Below are positions 27,002 through 35,087 of a DNA stretch of 64,000 nucleotides, one piece after another. A program made the translations under genes and the position numbers. The notes under the pieces were generated by a model. The model was not told where the DNA came from. It searched no databases and saw only the letters and a list, made by a program, of their open reading frames with translations. Numbering within the stretch: the stretch's first letter is position 1; each line of letters begins with the position of its first letter. Source of the stretch: Janibacter corallicola NBRC 107790 (GTDB lineage: Bacteria; Actinomycetota; Actinomycetes; Actinomycetales; Dermatophilaceae); assembly GCF_001570965.1 (NCBI RefSeq), contig NZ_BCSR01000006.1, forward strand, positions 52,231 to 116,230, given 5' to 3'.

Positions 27002-29088
27002 GCCTCGACTCCTTCGCGAGTGACGATGATGTTGCGGTAGGCGTCGATGCGGACGACGAACCCGGGGTGGACGGGCACGGTGGCCCCGAACTCCTCGATG
27101 ACGGCCGGGCCCGCCAGCCGGGCACCGGGGGCGAGGTCCTCGCGCCAGTAGACGGGGGTGTCGACCCGACCGCGTTCCGGGTCGAAGCAGACGCTGCGCC
27201 GACCGGTCGGGACGGTCGGTGGGTCCGACTGCGGGGGCTCCGGGGTGAGCTCAGGACGTCGGATCGGCCCGATGCCGGACACCCGGAGGTTGACCCACTC
27301 GACCTGCTGGTCCGGATTGCCCTCGAAGTCGTACCCGTACAGCGCGCGGTGCTCGTCGTGGAAGCGACGGGCCACCGCGTCGACGACGTCCTGGGTGATC
27401 GGGCCCTCCGCCACGGGGACACGGACCTCGAAGGCCTGCCCGAAGTAGCGCAGGTCGGCCGTGCGGACCAGCTGGTGGACATCGTGGTCGAACCCCTCCC
27501 GGGTGAGGGCGTCGACCGCACGCTCCTCCAGCTCCCCGTAGACCGTGGCCAGCTGGTCGGTGCGCAGCTCGCTGTGCAGGGTGACGGAGGTCTGCACGTA
27601 GTCGTTCTTGACGTCGACGGTCAGCAGGCCGAAGGCGGACAGGTTGCCGGGGTTCAACGGCACGAGGACGGTCGTGATGTCGAGGATGTCCATCAGCCGG
27701 CACAGCAGGAGCGAGCCGGAGCCCCCGAAGGTGGTGAGCGCGAAGTCCCGGACGTCGAGCCCCCGCTTGACGGTGACCTGGCGCAGCGCGTTCGCCTGGT
27801 TCCACGCGGAGATCTCGAGGACCCCGACGGCGCATTCCTCGACGGTCATCCCGAGGGAGTCGGCCAGACGCTCCAACGCGCTCCGGGCACCATCGACGTC
27901 CAGCCCGATCTCGCCGCCGAGCAGGTGGGCCGGGATGCGACCGAGCACGACGTGCGCGTCCGTGATGGTCACCTCGGTGCCCCCGTTGCCGTAGCAGACG
28001 GGGCCGGGGTCCGCGCCGGCCGACGCGGGCCCGACCTTGAGCGTGCCCTCGGGCGACAGCCCCGCGATCGAGCCGCCTCCGGCACCGACCGTCACCACGT
28101 CGATCATCGGGATCTTGCTCGGGTAGACGCCGACCGAGCCCTCCGTCGTCAGGGTCGGGTCACCGTCGATGACGACCGAGACGTCGGTCGATGTCCCACC
28201 GCCGTCACAGGTGAGGACCCGGTCGAAGCCCGCCAGGTCACCGATCATGGCCGCGCCGAGGGCCCCCGCCGCAGGTCCGGAGAGCACCGTCGTGATCGGC
28301 TGGTGGACCACCTCGTCGGCGCTGAGCACCCCACCGTTGGACTTCATGACGTAGAAGGGGAGGGCGGATCCGACGGTGAGGTCGTCCAGCCGGGTCTTGA
28401 TGTTGTCGATGTAGCGGGAGAGCCGCGGTTTGACCGCAGCGTCGACGAGCGTGGTCATCGACCGCTCGTACTCCCGGTACTCCCGCAGCACCTCGGAGGA
28501 GACCGAGACGACGGCGTCCGGGTGTTCCTCCCGCAGGATCTCGCGCATCCGCTGCTCGTGGGCCGGGTCGGCGTACGAGTGCAGGAGGCAGACACCCAGG
28601 GTGTTCACCTCGTGCTCGCGGAACCAGCGCGCGACCTCGCGCGCCCGCTGGTCGTCGAAGGCCTCGATCTCCTCACCGGTGAAGTCCAGCCGTCCGGGCA
28701 CTCCCTTGACGAGGTCCCGGGGGACGATGCGTTCCGGCTTGACCCAGAAGTAGGAGTTCCCGTACCCGTCGGGTACGGACTGCCGGGCGATCTCCAGGAT
28801 CGCCTCGTACCCGGCGTTGGTGATGAACCCCATCCGCTCGAGCTTGCCCTCGAGGAGCTGGTTCGTCGCGACCGTCGTGCCGTGGCTGATCGCGCCGACC
28901 GCGTCGGCGCCGAGACCGAGCTCCGCCAGGACCTTCGCGGTGCCGGCCAGGAACCCTTCTGCCGGGTCCGCGGGCGTGGAGGGGGTCTTCGTCGTGACAG
29001 TCCGCCCGGTGAGCTCGTCGAACGCGACGACGTCGGTGAAGGTGCCGCCCGTGTCGATCCCGATCCTGATGTGGCTGTCCCGTTGCAC
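26998..29088 (-). CDS. hyuA: Hydantoinase A/oxoprolinase family protein
   Basis: A 696-residue ATP-binding subunit of the HyuA family: IGIDTGGTFTDVVAFDE phosphate-1 loop near the N-terminus, SHGTTVATNQLLE, TCDGGGTSTDVSVV and TVGAGGGSIAGL (second phosphate loop of the ASKHA-type fold), and AFGLLTVDVKNDY. GTG 29088 is chosen because AGGAGG lies six bases before it; ATG 29121 and 29112 are in-frame but lack a ribosome site. The 109-base gap to the amidase gene makes a separate promoter possible. It is coupled to hyuB. Confidence 0.9.
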   Translation of the reverse strand: MQRDSHIRIGIDTGGTFTDVVAFDELTGRTVTTKTPSTPADPAEGFLAGTAKVLAELGLGADAVGAISHGTTVATNQLLEGKLERMGFITNAGYEAILEIARQSVPDGYGNSYFWVKPERIVPRDLVKGVPGRLDFTGEEIEAFDDQRAREVARWFREHEVNTLGVCLLHSYADPAHEQRMREILREEHPDAVVSVSSEVLREYREYERSMTTLVDAAVKPRLSRYIDNIKTRLDDLTVGSALPFYVMKSNGGVLSADEVVHQPITTVLSGPAAGALGAAMIGDLAGFDRVLTCDGGGTSTDVSVVIDGDPTLTTEGSVGVYPSKIPMIDVVTVGAGGGSIAGLSPEGTLKVGPASAGADPGPVCYGNGGTEVTITDAHVVLGRIPAHLLGGEIGLDVDGARSALERLADSLGMTVEECAVGVLEISAWNQANALRQVTVKRGLDVRDFALTTFGGSGSLLLCRLMDILDITTVLVPLNPGNLSAFGLLTVDVKNDYVQTSVTLHSELRTDQLATVYGELEERAVDALTREGFDHDVHQLVRTADLRYFGQAFEVRVPVAEGPITQDVVDAVARRFHDEHRALYGYDFEGNPDQQVEWVNLRVSGIGPIRRPELTPEPPQSDPPTVPTGRRSVCFDPERGRVDTPVYWREDLAPGARLAGPAVIEEFGATVPVHPGFVVRIDAYRNIIVTREGVEA

Positions 29089-29197
29089 CTTGCGCCTCCT
29101 GGTTGTGGTCATCGATGCCACCCCATCGCGGCAGCACCGCCGTATCCACGGCAGTACCTGACGTCACGTCCTCGCCTTGTTGGCAAGAGTCGCCGAA

Positions 29198-30613
29198 TCA
29201 CAGCGTCGGACGGCGGGCTCCGGCACCGGTCTGCTGCTCGAAGGCCCGCGCGATCGCCAACAGCCGGCGTTCGGTGTTGGCAGCCGTGACGATCTGCAGG
29301 CCCACCGGCAGGCCGTCGTCGGTGAATCCGGCAGGAACCGACATCGCCGGGCAACCGGTCACCGAGATGAGGAATGCCGAGCGCATCCAGTCCAGGTAGG
29401 TCGCCTGGACCTGCCCGTTGATGTCCGCCGGGTACTCCATGTCGGCAGAGAAGGGGGGGACCTGGCTCACGGGCAGGACGAGTGCGTCGTACTCCTCGAA
29501 GAACTCCCGCATCCGGTCGGCCAGGGCCGATCGCCTCCGGTAGGCACGGGCGATGTCGGCACCGGTCAGCGACTCCCCGGCGCGGATGTTGTCGGCCAGG
29601 GACTGCTTGAAGGAGTCCGGGTGGCGTTCGAGGAGCTCCCCGTACGAGGCCTGGAAGTGCCACGCCCGCAGTGTGCGGAAGGTGTCCTCGGCACCTCGCA
29701 GGTCAGGAGCGGCCTCGCGGACCCGGGACCCCGCCTGCTCGAAGACGGCCCCCTGCGCCCGCACGATGTCCGCCACACCGGCATCGACCTCGAACCCGCC
29801 TGCCAGGTCGATCGAGAGCGCCACCCTGAGCCCGCCGAGGTCCGCAGGAGGTACCTCGTCGAAGACGCTGCCCGGGTCCTGCCGGGAGATCGGGACCCGG
29901 TCGGTCGGGCCGGACACCACGGAGAGCAGCAGAGCCAGGTCGTCGACGCTGCGGGCCAGGGGCCCCTGGACCGAGACGACCTCCCAGTAGTTGGGGTTGG
30001 GCCACTGGGGGACGCGTTGGAAGGAGGGACGCATCCCCACGACATTGCAGAAGGATGCCGGGTTGCGCAGGGAACCGCCCATGTCGCTGCCGTCCGCCAG
30101 CGGGATCATGCCGCTGGCCAGTGCCGCAGCCGCACCTCCGCTGGATCCTCCCGCGGACCGGGTCAGGTCGTAGGGGTTGACGGTCGTCCCGAAGAGCGGG
30201 TTGAAGGTGTGGGAGCCCGACGCGAACTCCGGGGTGTTCGTCTTCCCGACGATGATCGCCCCGGCGGACCGGACCCGCTGCACGAGGAGCTCGTCCTGCT
30301 CGGGGACGTGGTCGGCACGTACGGGCGATCCCGACGTCGAGAGCCAGCCGCCGACGTCGTGGGTGTCCTTGACGGCGAAGGGCAGCCCGTGCAGGGGGCC
30401 GACGTCGTCACCGCGGGCGAGCTGCTCGTCGGCCAGCGCGGCCGCCGCCCGGGCCCGGTCGGGGTCCGGGCTGACGATGGCGTTGACGCGGGGGTTGACC
30501 TGCTCGATGCGCTCCAGGTGCAGCTCCAGGAGCTCTCGGGCAGAGATCTCCTTCGCCCGCACGGCGTCCCGCATCCGCCGGGCACTCGAGTAGTGGTCGA
30601 GGTGGTCCGTCAC
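29198..30613 (-). CDS. Amidase-signature family amidase
   Basis: A 471-residue serine amidase. The Ser-cisSer-Lys triad is readable: Lys82 in FAVKDTHDVGG, the GGSSGG loop (cis-Ser 157/158), and nucleophile Ser181 in GSDMGGSLRNPA. The family hydrolyses carboxamides and includes malonamidase, allophanate hydrolase and glutaminyl-tRNA amidotransferase subunit A. Standing beside barbiturase, carbamate kinase and a transcarbamylase set, it could hydrolyse malonamate to malonate and ammonia, or act as ureidomalonase. It is the sixth gene of the permease-led operon. GTG 30613 follows AGGGGTG closely. Confidence 0.88.
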   Translation of the reverse strand: MTDHLDHYSSARRMRDAVRAKEISARELLELHLERIEQVNPRVNAIVSPDPDRARAAAALADEQLARGDDVGPLHGLPFAVKDTHDVGGWLSTSGSPVRADHVPEQDELLVQRVRSAGAIIVGKTNTPEFASGSHTFNPLFGTTVNPYDLTRSAGGSSGGAAAALASGMIPLADGSDMGGSLRNPASFCNVVGMRPSFQRVPQWPNPNYWEVVSVQGPLARSVDDLALLLSVVSGPTDRVPISRQDPGSVFDEVPPADLGGLRVALSIDLAGGFEVDAGVADIVRAQGAVFEQAGSRVREAAPDLRGAEDTFRTLRAWHFQASYGELLERHPDSFKQSLADNIRAGESLTGADIARAYRRRSALADRMREFFEEYDALVLPVSQVPPFSADMEYPADINGQVQATYLDWMRSAFLISVTGCPAMSVPAGFTDDGLPVGLQIVTAANTERRLLAIARAFEQQTGAGARRPTL

Positions 30614-30626
30614 GGCACACCCCTGG

Positions 30627-31274
30627 TCAGCGACGGCGTCCGGCCAGCGCGCCCGCGAGCACGCCGGCCAGGACGAGGGCGCCACCGACCAGTGCGCCCT
30701 TCACGAGATCCTCCGCCGAGGATCCCGCCTGGGCGCTGGGCCCCGCGAAGCGGGTGCCGCCCGCGGCAGCGGGTGCGCCGGCGCCGACTGCCGCCGGTCC
30801 GGCCACCTCGGCCGGCGCGGCTGCCGGCACCTCCACGCCCGTCAGCACGTCGTTGATCGCCCCGAAGAACTGGCCGGCCATCCGCTTGCTGACCGAGGTC
30901 AGCATCCGCTGGCCCACGCCGCCGATCATGCCGCCGACGACGGCGTCCGCGTCATAGCTCAGGTCGGTGGTCCCCCCTTCGCCCGGCTCGAAGCGCACCC
31001 GCACGGTGACTCCGATGGTGCCGGCCGAGCCGGCGCCGTCGACCCGCATCGTCAGCGACGAGTGCGGCTCGAGGTCCTCCAGCTCCACGGCTCCCTTGTA
31101 GGTGCCCTTGATGGAGGCCACGCCGGCCGTCACGGTCAGCTCGTAGGAGTTCTCCCCCGTCGGCTCCAGGCGTTCGCATCCGGGGATGGTCCTGGTGAGG
31201 ACATCGGGGTTCAGCAGTGCGTCCCAGACGTCCTCGGGAGGGGCCGCGAGGTGGGTGGATCCGGAGAGCTTCAC
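30627..31274 (-). CDS. CoxG-like SRPBCC protein with C-terminal membrane anchor
   Basis: A 215-residue protein. About 1-145 is a CoxG-type START-like domain (MKLSGSTHLAAPPEDVWDAL, TIPGCERLE, MTVRVRF-like strands, FFGAINDVL). An Ala/Gly/Pro-rich linker follows, then a hydrophobic segment with a GRRR tail, a tail anchor. CoxG recruits carbon monoxide dehydrogenase to the membrane and may hand electrons to quinone; homologues accompany other Mo-hydroxylases. ATG 31274 overlaps the large-subunit stop, so it belongs to the same enzyme system. It suggests the hydroxylase donates electrons to the respiratory chain rather than to NAD or oxygen. Confidence 0.82.
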   Translation of the reverse strand: MKLSGSTHLAAPPEDVWDALLNPDVLTRTIPGCERLEPTGENSYELTVTAGVASIKGTYKGAVELEDLEPHSSLTMRVDGAGSAGTIGVTVRVRFEPGEGGTTDLSYDADAVVGGMIGGVGQRMLTSVSKRMAGQFFGAINDVLTGVEVPAAAPAEVAGPAAVGAGAPAAAGGTRFAGPSAQAGSSAEDLVKGALVGGALVLAGVLAGALAGRRR

Positions 31275-33694
31275 TTGGAGGTCCTTTCGGCGTCGTGGTT
31301 GCGCCCGGTCCCGGGTGCGCCCCGGTGGGTGAGCCGGAGGGCGTACAGCTCGGAGGGCGATATCGGCATGGCGGTGATGGGGAAGCCCTCGGCGTCCTCG
31401 ATGGCGGATGCGAGCGCCGCCGAGACCGGGATCACCCCGGCCTCTCCGGCTCCCTTGAGCCCCAACGGGTTCATCGTCGAGGGCGTCTCCTGGTGGTCGA
31501 TCTCGATCCCGTCGGGCACCTCAGTGACGTACGGCATGAGGAAGTCCATGAAGGAGGCATTCTGCAGCTGGCCGTGCTCGTCGTAGGCCATCCGCTCGTA
31601 CAGCGCGCCTCCGACGCCCTGGGCCACCCCACCGTGGATCTGGCCCTCGACGATGCGGGGGTTGATCAGTGTCCCGCAGTCGTGCACCACGGCGTACGTC
31701 AGGATGTCGATCTCCGCCGTGTCCGGGTCGGTCTCGACGATCACGGCGTGGACGCCGCTGGCGAAGGTGCATCCCATGGGCGAGTAGTAGTCCTTGCCCT
31801 CCAACCCGGGCTCGTCGTCGTCGGCGACGGGTGGCTTGGTCGCATCCCCCACCGCGAACTGGGTCGCCGCACGGGAGGCCTCGTCGAAGGCGTACCGGAG
31901 CGGGTTCGAGAGCACGGACAGCGTGCCGAGCGCGATCTGGCTCTGCGGCGCCCCCTTGACGTGGACGATGCCGTCGCTGATCTCGAGGTCCTCGACATCG
32001 GCCTCGAGCGCGTCGGACGCGAGGCGGAGGGCCTTCTCCCGCGCGTTGCGTGCGGCCATGGCGATGGCGGACCCGCTCATCACCGCGGCGCGGGAGGCGA
32101 AGGTGCCGACGGAGTACGGGGAGCGCCGGGTGTCGCCCGTGACGACCTCGACGTCCTCGAAGGGGACCCCCAGCTCGTCGGCCACGATCTGGGCGAAGGC
32201 GGTCTGGTGGCCCTGTCCCTGCGTCGTGAGCCCGGTGGAGACCTTGACCTTGCCGCTGGTCTCGACCTGCACGTGACCGCCCTCGTACGGCCCCACGCCG
32301 GTCCCCTCCACGTAGCAGGCGATGCCGATACCGACCCGGCGGCCGGCAGCCTGTGCCTCCTCGCGGTAGGACTCGAAGTCCGACCAGTGGATGAGTTCCT
32401 TCGCCTTGTCCATCAACCCCGGGTAGTCGCCGGAGTCGTAGACGAGTGGTCGACCGTCCTGGAAGGTCAGGTCGCCCTGGGCGTACGGGAACTCGTCGGG
32501 CTGGATGAAGTTCGCCTCACGGACTGCCGTGCGGTCCAGACCGAGGTGGGCGGCGATGGCGTCCATCGTGCGCTCCATCGCATAGGCGCCCTGCGGTCGG
32601 CCCGCCCCGCGGTACGGGGTGACGATGACGGTGTTGGTGTAGAGGCTCTCGAAGGTCACCGAGTAGTTCGGCGGCTTGTACGGGCCGAGCAGCTGCGTCG
32701 AGGTGATGATGGGGACGATCAGGCCGTACGGGGTGTAGGCACCGTTGTCGTGCCAGAAGTGCACCGAGAGGCCCTGCATGCGCCCCTCGTCGTCGAAGCC
32801 GACCTCGATGTGGTGCTCCTGGCCGCGTTCGTGCGCGGCCGAGATGAAGTGCTCACGCCGGTCCTCGGTGAACTTCACCGGGTGGCCCAGCGCCACCGCG
32901 GCCATCGGGACGAGGAGCTCCTCGGGCCACGGGTGCATGATCTTGACCCCGAAGCCGCCCCCGACGTCCGGGGTGACGACATCGACCTGTCCCAGGCCGA
33001 GGCCGAGCTTCGCGGCCACGGCTGCGCGCACGCCGGTGGAGGTCTGCGTCGAGGTCCACACCGTCATCCGGTTCAGGTCCCCGTCCCAGCGGGCCACCGT
33101 CCCGCGCCCCTCGAGGGGGGTGGAGGCACTGCGCTCGATGCTCAGGTCGAGGCTCAGCCGGTGGGGCGCCGCGTCGATCGCAGCAGCCGCATCGCCGAAG
33201 GACTGGTGCAGCGTCGCCGCCCGGTTGTCCGCGACGTCGTCGTGGACGAGGTCGCTCGCCTCCCGGGCCGCAGGAATGCCCACGACGGGGTCGAGGAGCT
33301 CGTACTCGACCTCGATGCGGTCCAGGGCGTCCTCGGCGACGTAGCGGTCGTCGGCGACGACGAAGGCGACCGCCTCCCCGACGTAGTTCACCTCGTCCTT
33401 CGCGAGTGCGTACTGGGTGCGCCCGTGCGTCAGGGCAGGGTGCGGGATGAGCAGCGGCAGCGGGTCGGCCATCGGGCCGGTGAGGTCCTCATAGGTGTAC
33501 ACGGCGTGCACCCCCTCGATCTCGAGGACGCCCTCGACCTCGATGTCGACGATGCGCGCGTGTGCGTGCGGGCTGCGCAGCACCGCCGCCTCGAGGGCGC
33601 TCGGCACCACGTCGTCGGTGTAGCGGCCCTGTCCGGTGACGAAGCGCTCGTCCTCGACCCGGGCGACGGGCTCACCCATCATCCTCGTGGTCAT
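31271..33694 (-). CDS. Molybdenum hydroxylase large subunit (xanthine dehydrogenase family)
   Basis: An 807-residue Mo-cofactor subunit. Motifs: RVEDERFVTGQGRYTDD at the start, PDVGGGFGVK, the PYRGAGRPQGAYAMER loop, TGLTTQGQGHQT, and LKGAGEAGVIP with the catalytic glutamate. True CO dehydrogenase has AYRCSFR with a copper-binding Cys at the loop; here it is GAGR, so CO oxidation is excluded. The fold hydroxylates N-heterocycles. With a UraA-type permease and barbiturase as neighbours, uracil/thymine dehydrogenase is the best guess, xanthine or another heterocycle the alternative. Start ATG 33694 follows GGAGGAGG and overlaps the small-subunit stop. Confidence 0.88.
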   Translation of the reverse strand: MTTRMMGEPVARVEDERFVTGQGRYTDDVVPSALEAAVLRSPHAHARIVDIEVEGVLEIEGVHAVYTYEDLTGPMADPLPLLIPHPALTHGRTQYALAKDEVNYVGEAVAFVVADDRYVAEDALDRIEVEYELLDPVVGIPAAREASDLVHDDVADNRAATLHQSFGDAAAAIDAAPHRLSLDLSIERSASTPLEGRGTVARWDGDLNRMTVWTSTQTSTGVRAAVAAKLGLGLGQVDVVTPDVGGGFGVKIMHPWPEELLVPMAAVALGHPVKFTEDRREHFISAAHERGQEHHIEVGFDDEGRMQGLSVHFWHDNGAYTPYGLIVPIITSTQLLGPYKPPNYSVTFESLYTNTVIVTPYRGAGRPQGAYAMERTMDAIAAHLGLDRTAVREANFIQPDEFPYAQGDLTFQDGRPLVYDSGDYPGLMDKAKELIHWSDFESYREEAQAAGRRVGIGIACYVEGTGVGPYEGGHVQVETSGKVKVSTGLTTQGQGHQTAFAQIVADELGVPFEDVEVVTGDTRRSPYSVGTFASRAAVMSGSAIAMAARNAREKALRLASDALEADVEDLEISDGIVHVKGAPQSQIALGTLSVLSNPLRYAFDEASRAATQFAVGDATKPPVADDDEPGLEGKDYYSPMGCTFASGVHAVIVETDPDTAEIDILTYAVVHDCGTLINPRIVEGQIHGGVAQGVGGALYERMAYDEHGQLQNASFMDFLMPYVTEVPDGIEIDHQETPSTMNPLGLKGAGEAGVIPVSAALASAIEDAEGFPITAMPISPSELYALRLTHRGAPGTGRNHDAERTSK

Positions 33695-34197
33695 CGCCCG
33701 TCCTCCTCCCGCTGGATCTCGGCCGCGCGCAGCACCGATGCGACGATGTTCTGGTACCCGGTGCACCGGCAGAGGTTGCCGGCGACCATGTCGCGCGCCT
33801 CCTGCCGATCCGGGTCCGGGTTGTCCCTGATCCCGGCGCTGATCGTCGTGAGGAACCCGGGGGTGCAGAATCCGCACTGCAACCCGTGGCACTCCTTGAA
33901 GGCCTGCTGCACCGGGCTCAGCCGACCGTCCCGACACGCCAGTCCCTCCACCGTCGTGAGCTCGTGGTGCGAGGCACTGACGGCGAACATCAGGCAGGAC
34001 CGCATCGGAGCACCGTCGACGAGGACGGTGCAGGCACCGCAGACCCCGTGCTCACAGCCCACGTGCGTGCCGGTCAGGCCGAGGTCATGACGGAGGGCGT
34101 CGCTGAGCAGTCGTCGCGGCGGCGCCTCGATCGTGTGCGTGATGCCGTTGACCCGCAACTGGATCGGCATCGTCTCCTCGACGGCGGGATCGTCCAT
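33691..34197 (-). CDS. Molybdenum hydroxylase [2Fe-2S] small subunit
   Basis: A 168-residue ferredoxin-type subunit. The first cluster sits in GCEHGVCGACTVLVDG plus a later Cys (MRSC); the second, C-terminal helical cluster uses CGFCTPGF and NLCRCTGYQNIV. All eight cysteines are present. It carries electrons from the Mo site to FAD. ATG 34197 lies two bases after the stop of the FAD subunit and follows AAGGG; an internal ATG at 34170 is possible but less well placed. Confidence 0.92.
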   Translation of the reverse strand: MDDPAVEETMPIQLRVNGITHTIEAPPRRLLSDALRHDLGLTGTHVGCEHGVCGACTVLVDGAPMRSCLMFAVSASHHELTTVEGLACRDGRLSPVQQAFKECHGLQCGFCTPGFLTTISAGIRDNPDPDRQEARDMVAGNLCRCTGYQNIVASVLRAAEIQREEDGR

Positions 34198-34199
34198 GG

Positions 34200-35087
34200 T
34201 CAGGCCCTTCCCTTCTGCATCGTCCTGGCGCGGGCGTCCTCGTCGGCGGCACGGAGCACCCGGGCGGTGAGCGTGCGCGCCAGCAGTGCCCGGTAGTCGG
34301 CCGTGGCGTGGATGTCGGGCTCGGGGTCGAGGCGCTCCAGGGCGTGCTCGCCGGCGGCCGCCAGGCTCCCTTCGTCCAGCTCGCCGCCCGGGAAGCACTC
34401 GGTGAGGTCGACGACCTCGGGCACGTCCGAGACCGACACGAACCCCGCCCGCGCGTGCTCGATCCGGCCCTCCTCGTCGTGGGTGACCACGGCCCCAACG
34501 CCGCAGAGGGCGTAGTCACCGTGTCGACGCGCCACCTCGTCGTAGGCGATGCCGCTGCGGGCCGGGAGCGCCGGCATGAAGGCCTCGACCGCGATCTCGT
34601 CCGGCTCGAGGCTGGTCTCCATGGCGCCGACGAACAGGTCGGCGGCCGGGATCTCGCGCCGGCCCCGCGTGGACGCCACGGTCAGGCTGCCCCCCGTGAG
34701 GCAGAGGATCATCGGCATCTCCCCGGAGGCGTCGGCGTGGACGATCGAACCGACGCTCGTCCCCCGGTTGCGGATGGTCGCATGGGCGACGTGCTGGAGG
34801 GCGGCGGCGATGAGGGGTTGGACCCTGGCCGCCCCGTCGTGCGCGAGGAGCGCGCTGTGGCGCACGATGGCACCGAAGCGGACCCCGCTGTCGTCCACCG
34901 TGATGTGGGAGAGCTCCTCCAGCCCGTTGATGTCGATGAGCACCGGGACGGTGCTCAGCCGCATCGACATCAACGGGATGAGGCTCTGCCCCCCTGCGAG
35001 GACCTTGGCCTCGGGCTCCGCGGCCCGCACGGCCAGGGCCTCGGCCAGGTTCGTCGGACGTTCGTACCGGAAGGGAGCGGGTTTCAC
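34200..35087 (-). CDS. Molybdenum hydroxylase FAD-binding medium subunit
   Basis: A 295-residue FAD subunit (CoxM type). The N-terminal MKPAPFRYERPTNLAEAL, the FAD pyrophosphate loop AGGQSLIPLM, and TIRNRGTSVGSIVHADASGEMP are clear, followed by the CO-deh flavoprotein C-terminal domain. Gene order M-S-L-G matches the three-subunit hydroxylases. The GTG start overlaps the permease stop (GTGA), so uptake and oxidation of the substrate are produced together. Confidence 0.9.
   Translation of the reverse strand: MKPAPFRYERPTNLAEALAVRAAEPEAKVLAGGQSLIPLMSMRLSTVPVLIDINGLEELSHITVDDSGVRFGAIVRHSALLAHDGAARVQPLIAAALQHVAHATIRNRGTSVGSIVHADASGEMPMILCLTGGSLTVASTRGRREIPAADLFVGAMETSLEPDEIAVEAFMPALPARSGIAYDEVARRHGDYALCGVGAVVTHDEEGRIEHARAGFVSVSDVPEVVDLTECFPGGELDEGSLAAAGEHALERLDPEPDIHATADYRALLARTLTARVLRAADEDARARTMQKGRA

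Noticed and set aside
22091..30613. Cyanuric acid (atzDEF-like) degradation operon
   Set aside because: The ring opener and an amidase fit, but biuret and allophanate hydrolases are not recognised and the uracil-type permease, Mo-hydroxylase and transcarbamylase set are unexplained by it. Kept only as an alternative.
31271..35087. Aerobic carbon monoxide dehydrogenase (coxMSL)
   Set aside because: Subunit order and CoxG-like gene fit, but the large subunit lacks the Cys-containing AYRCSFR loop.
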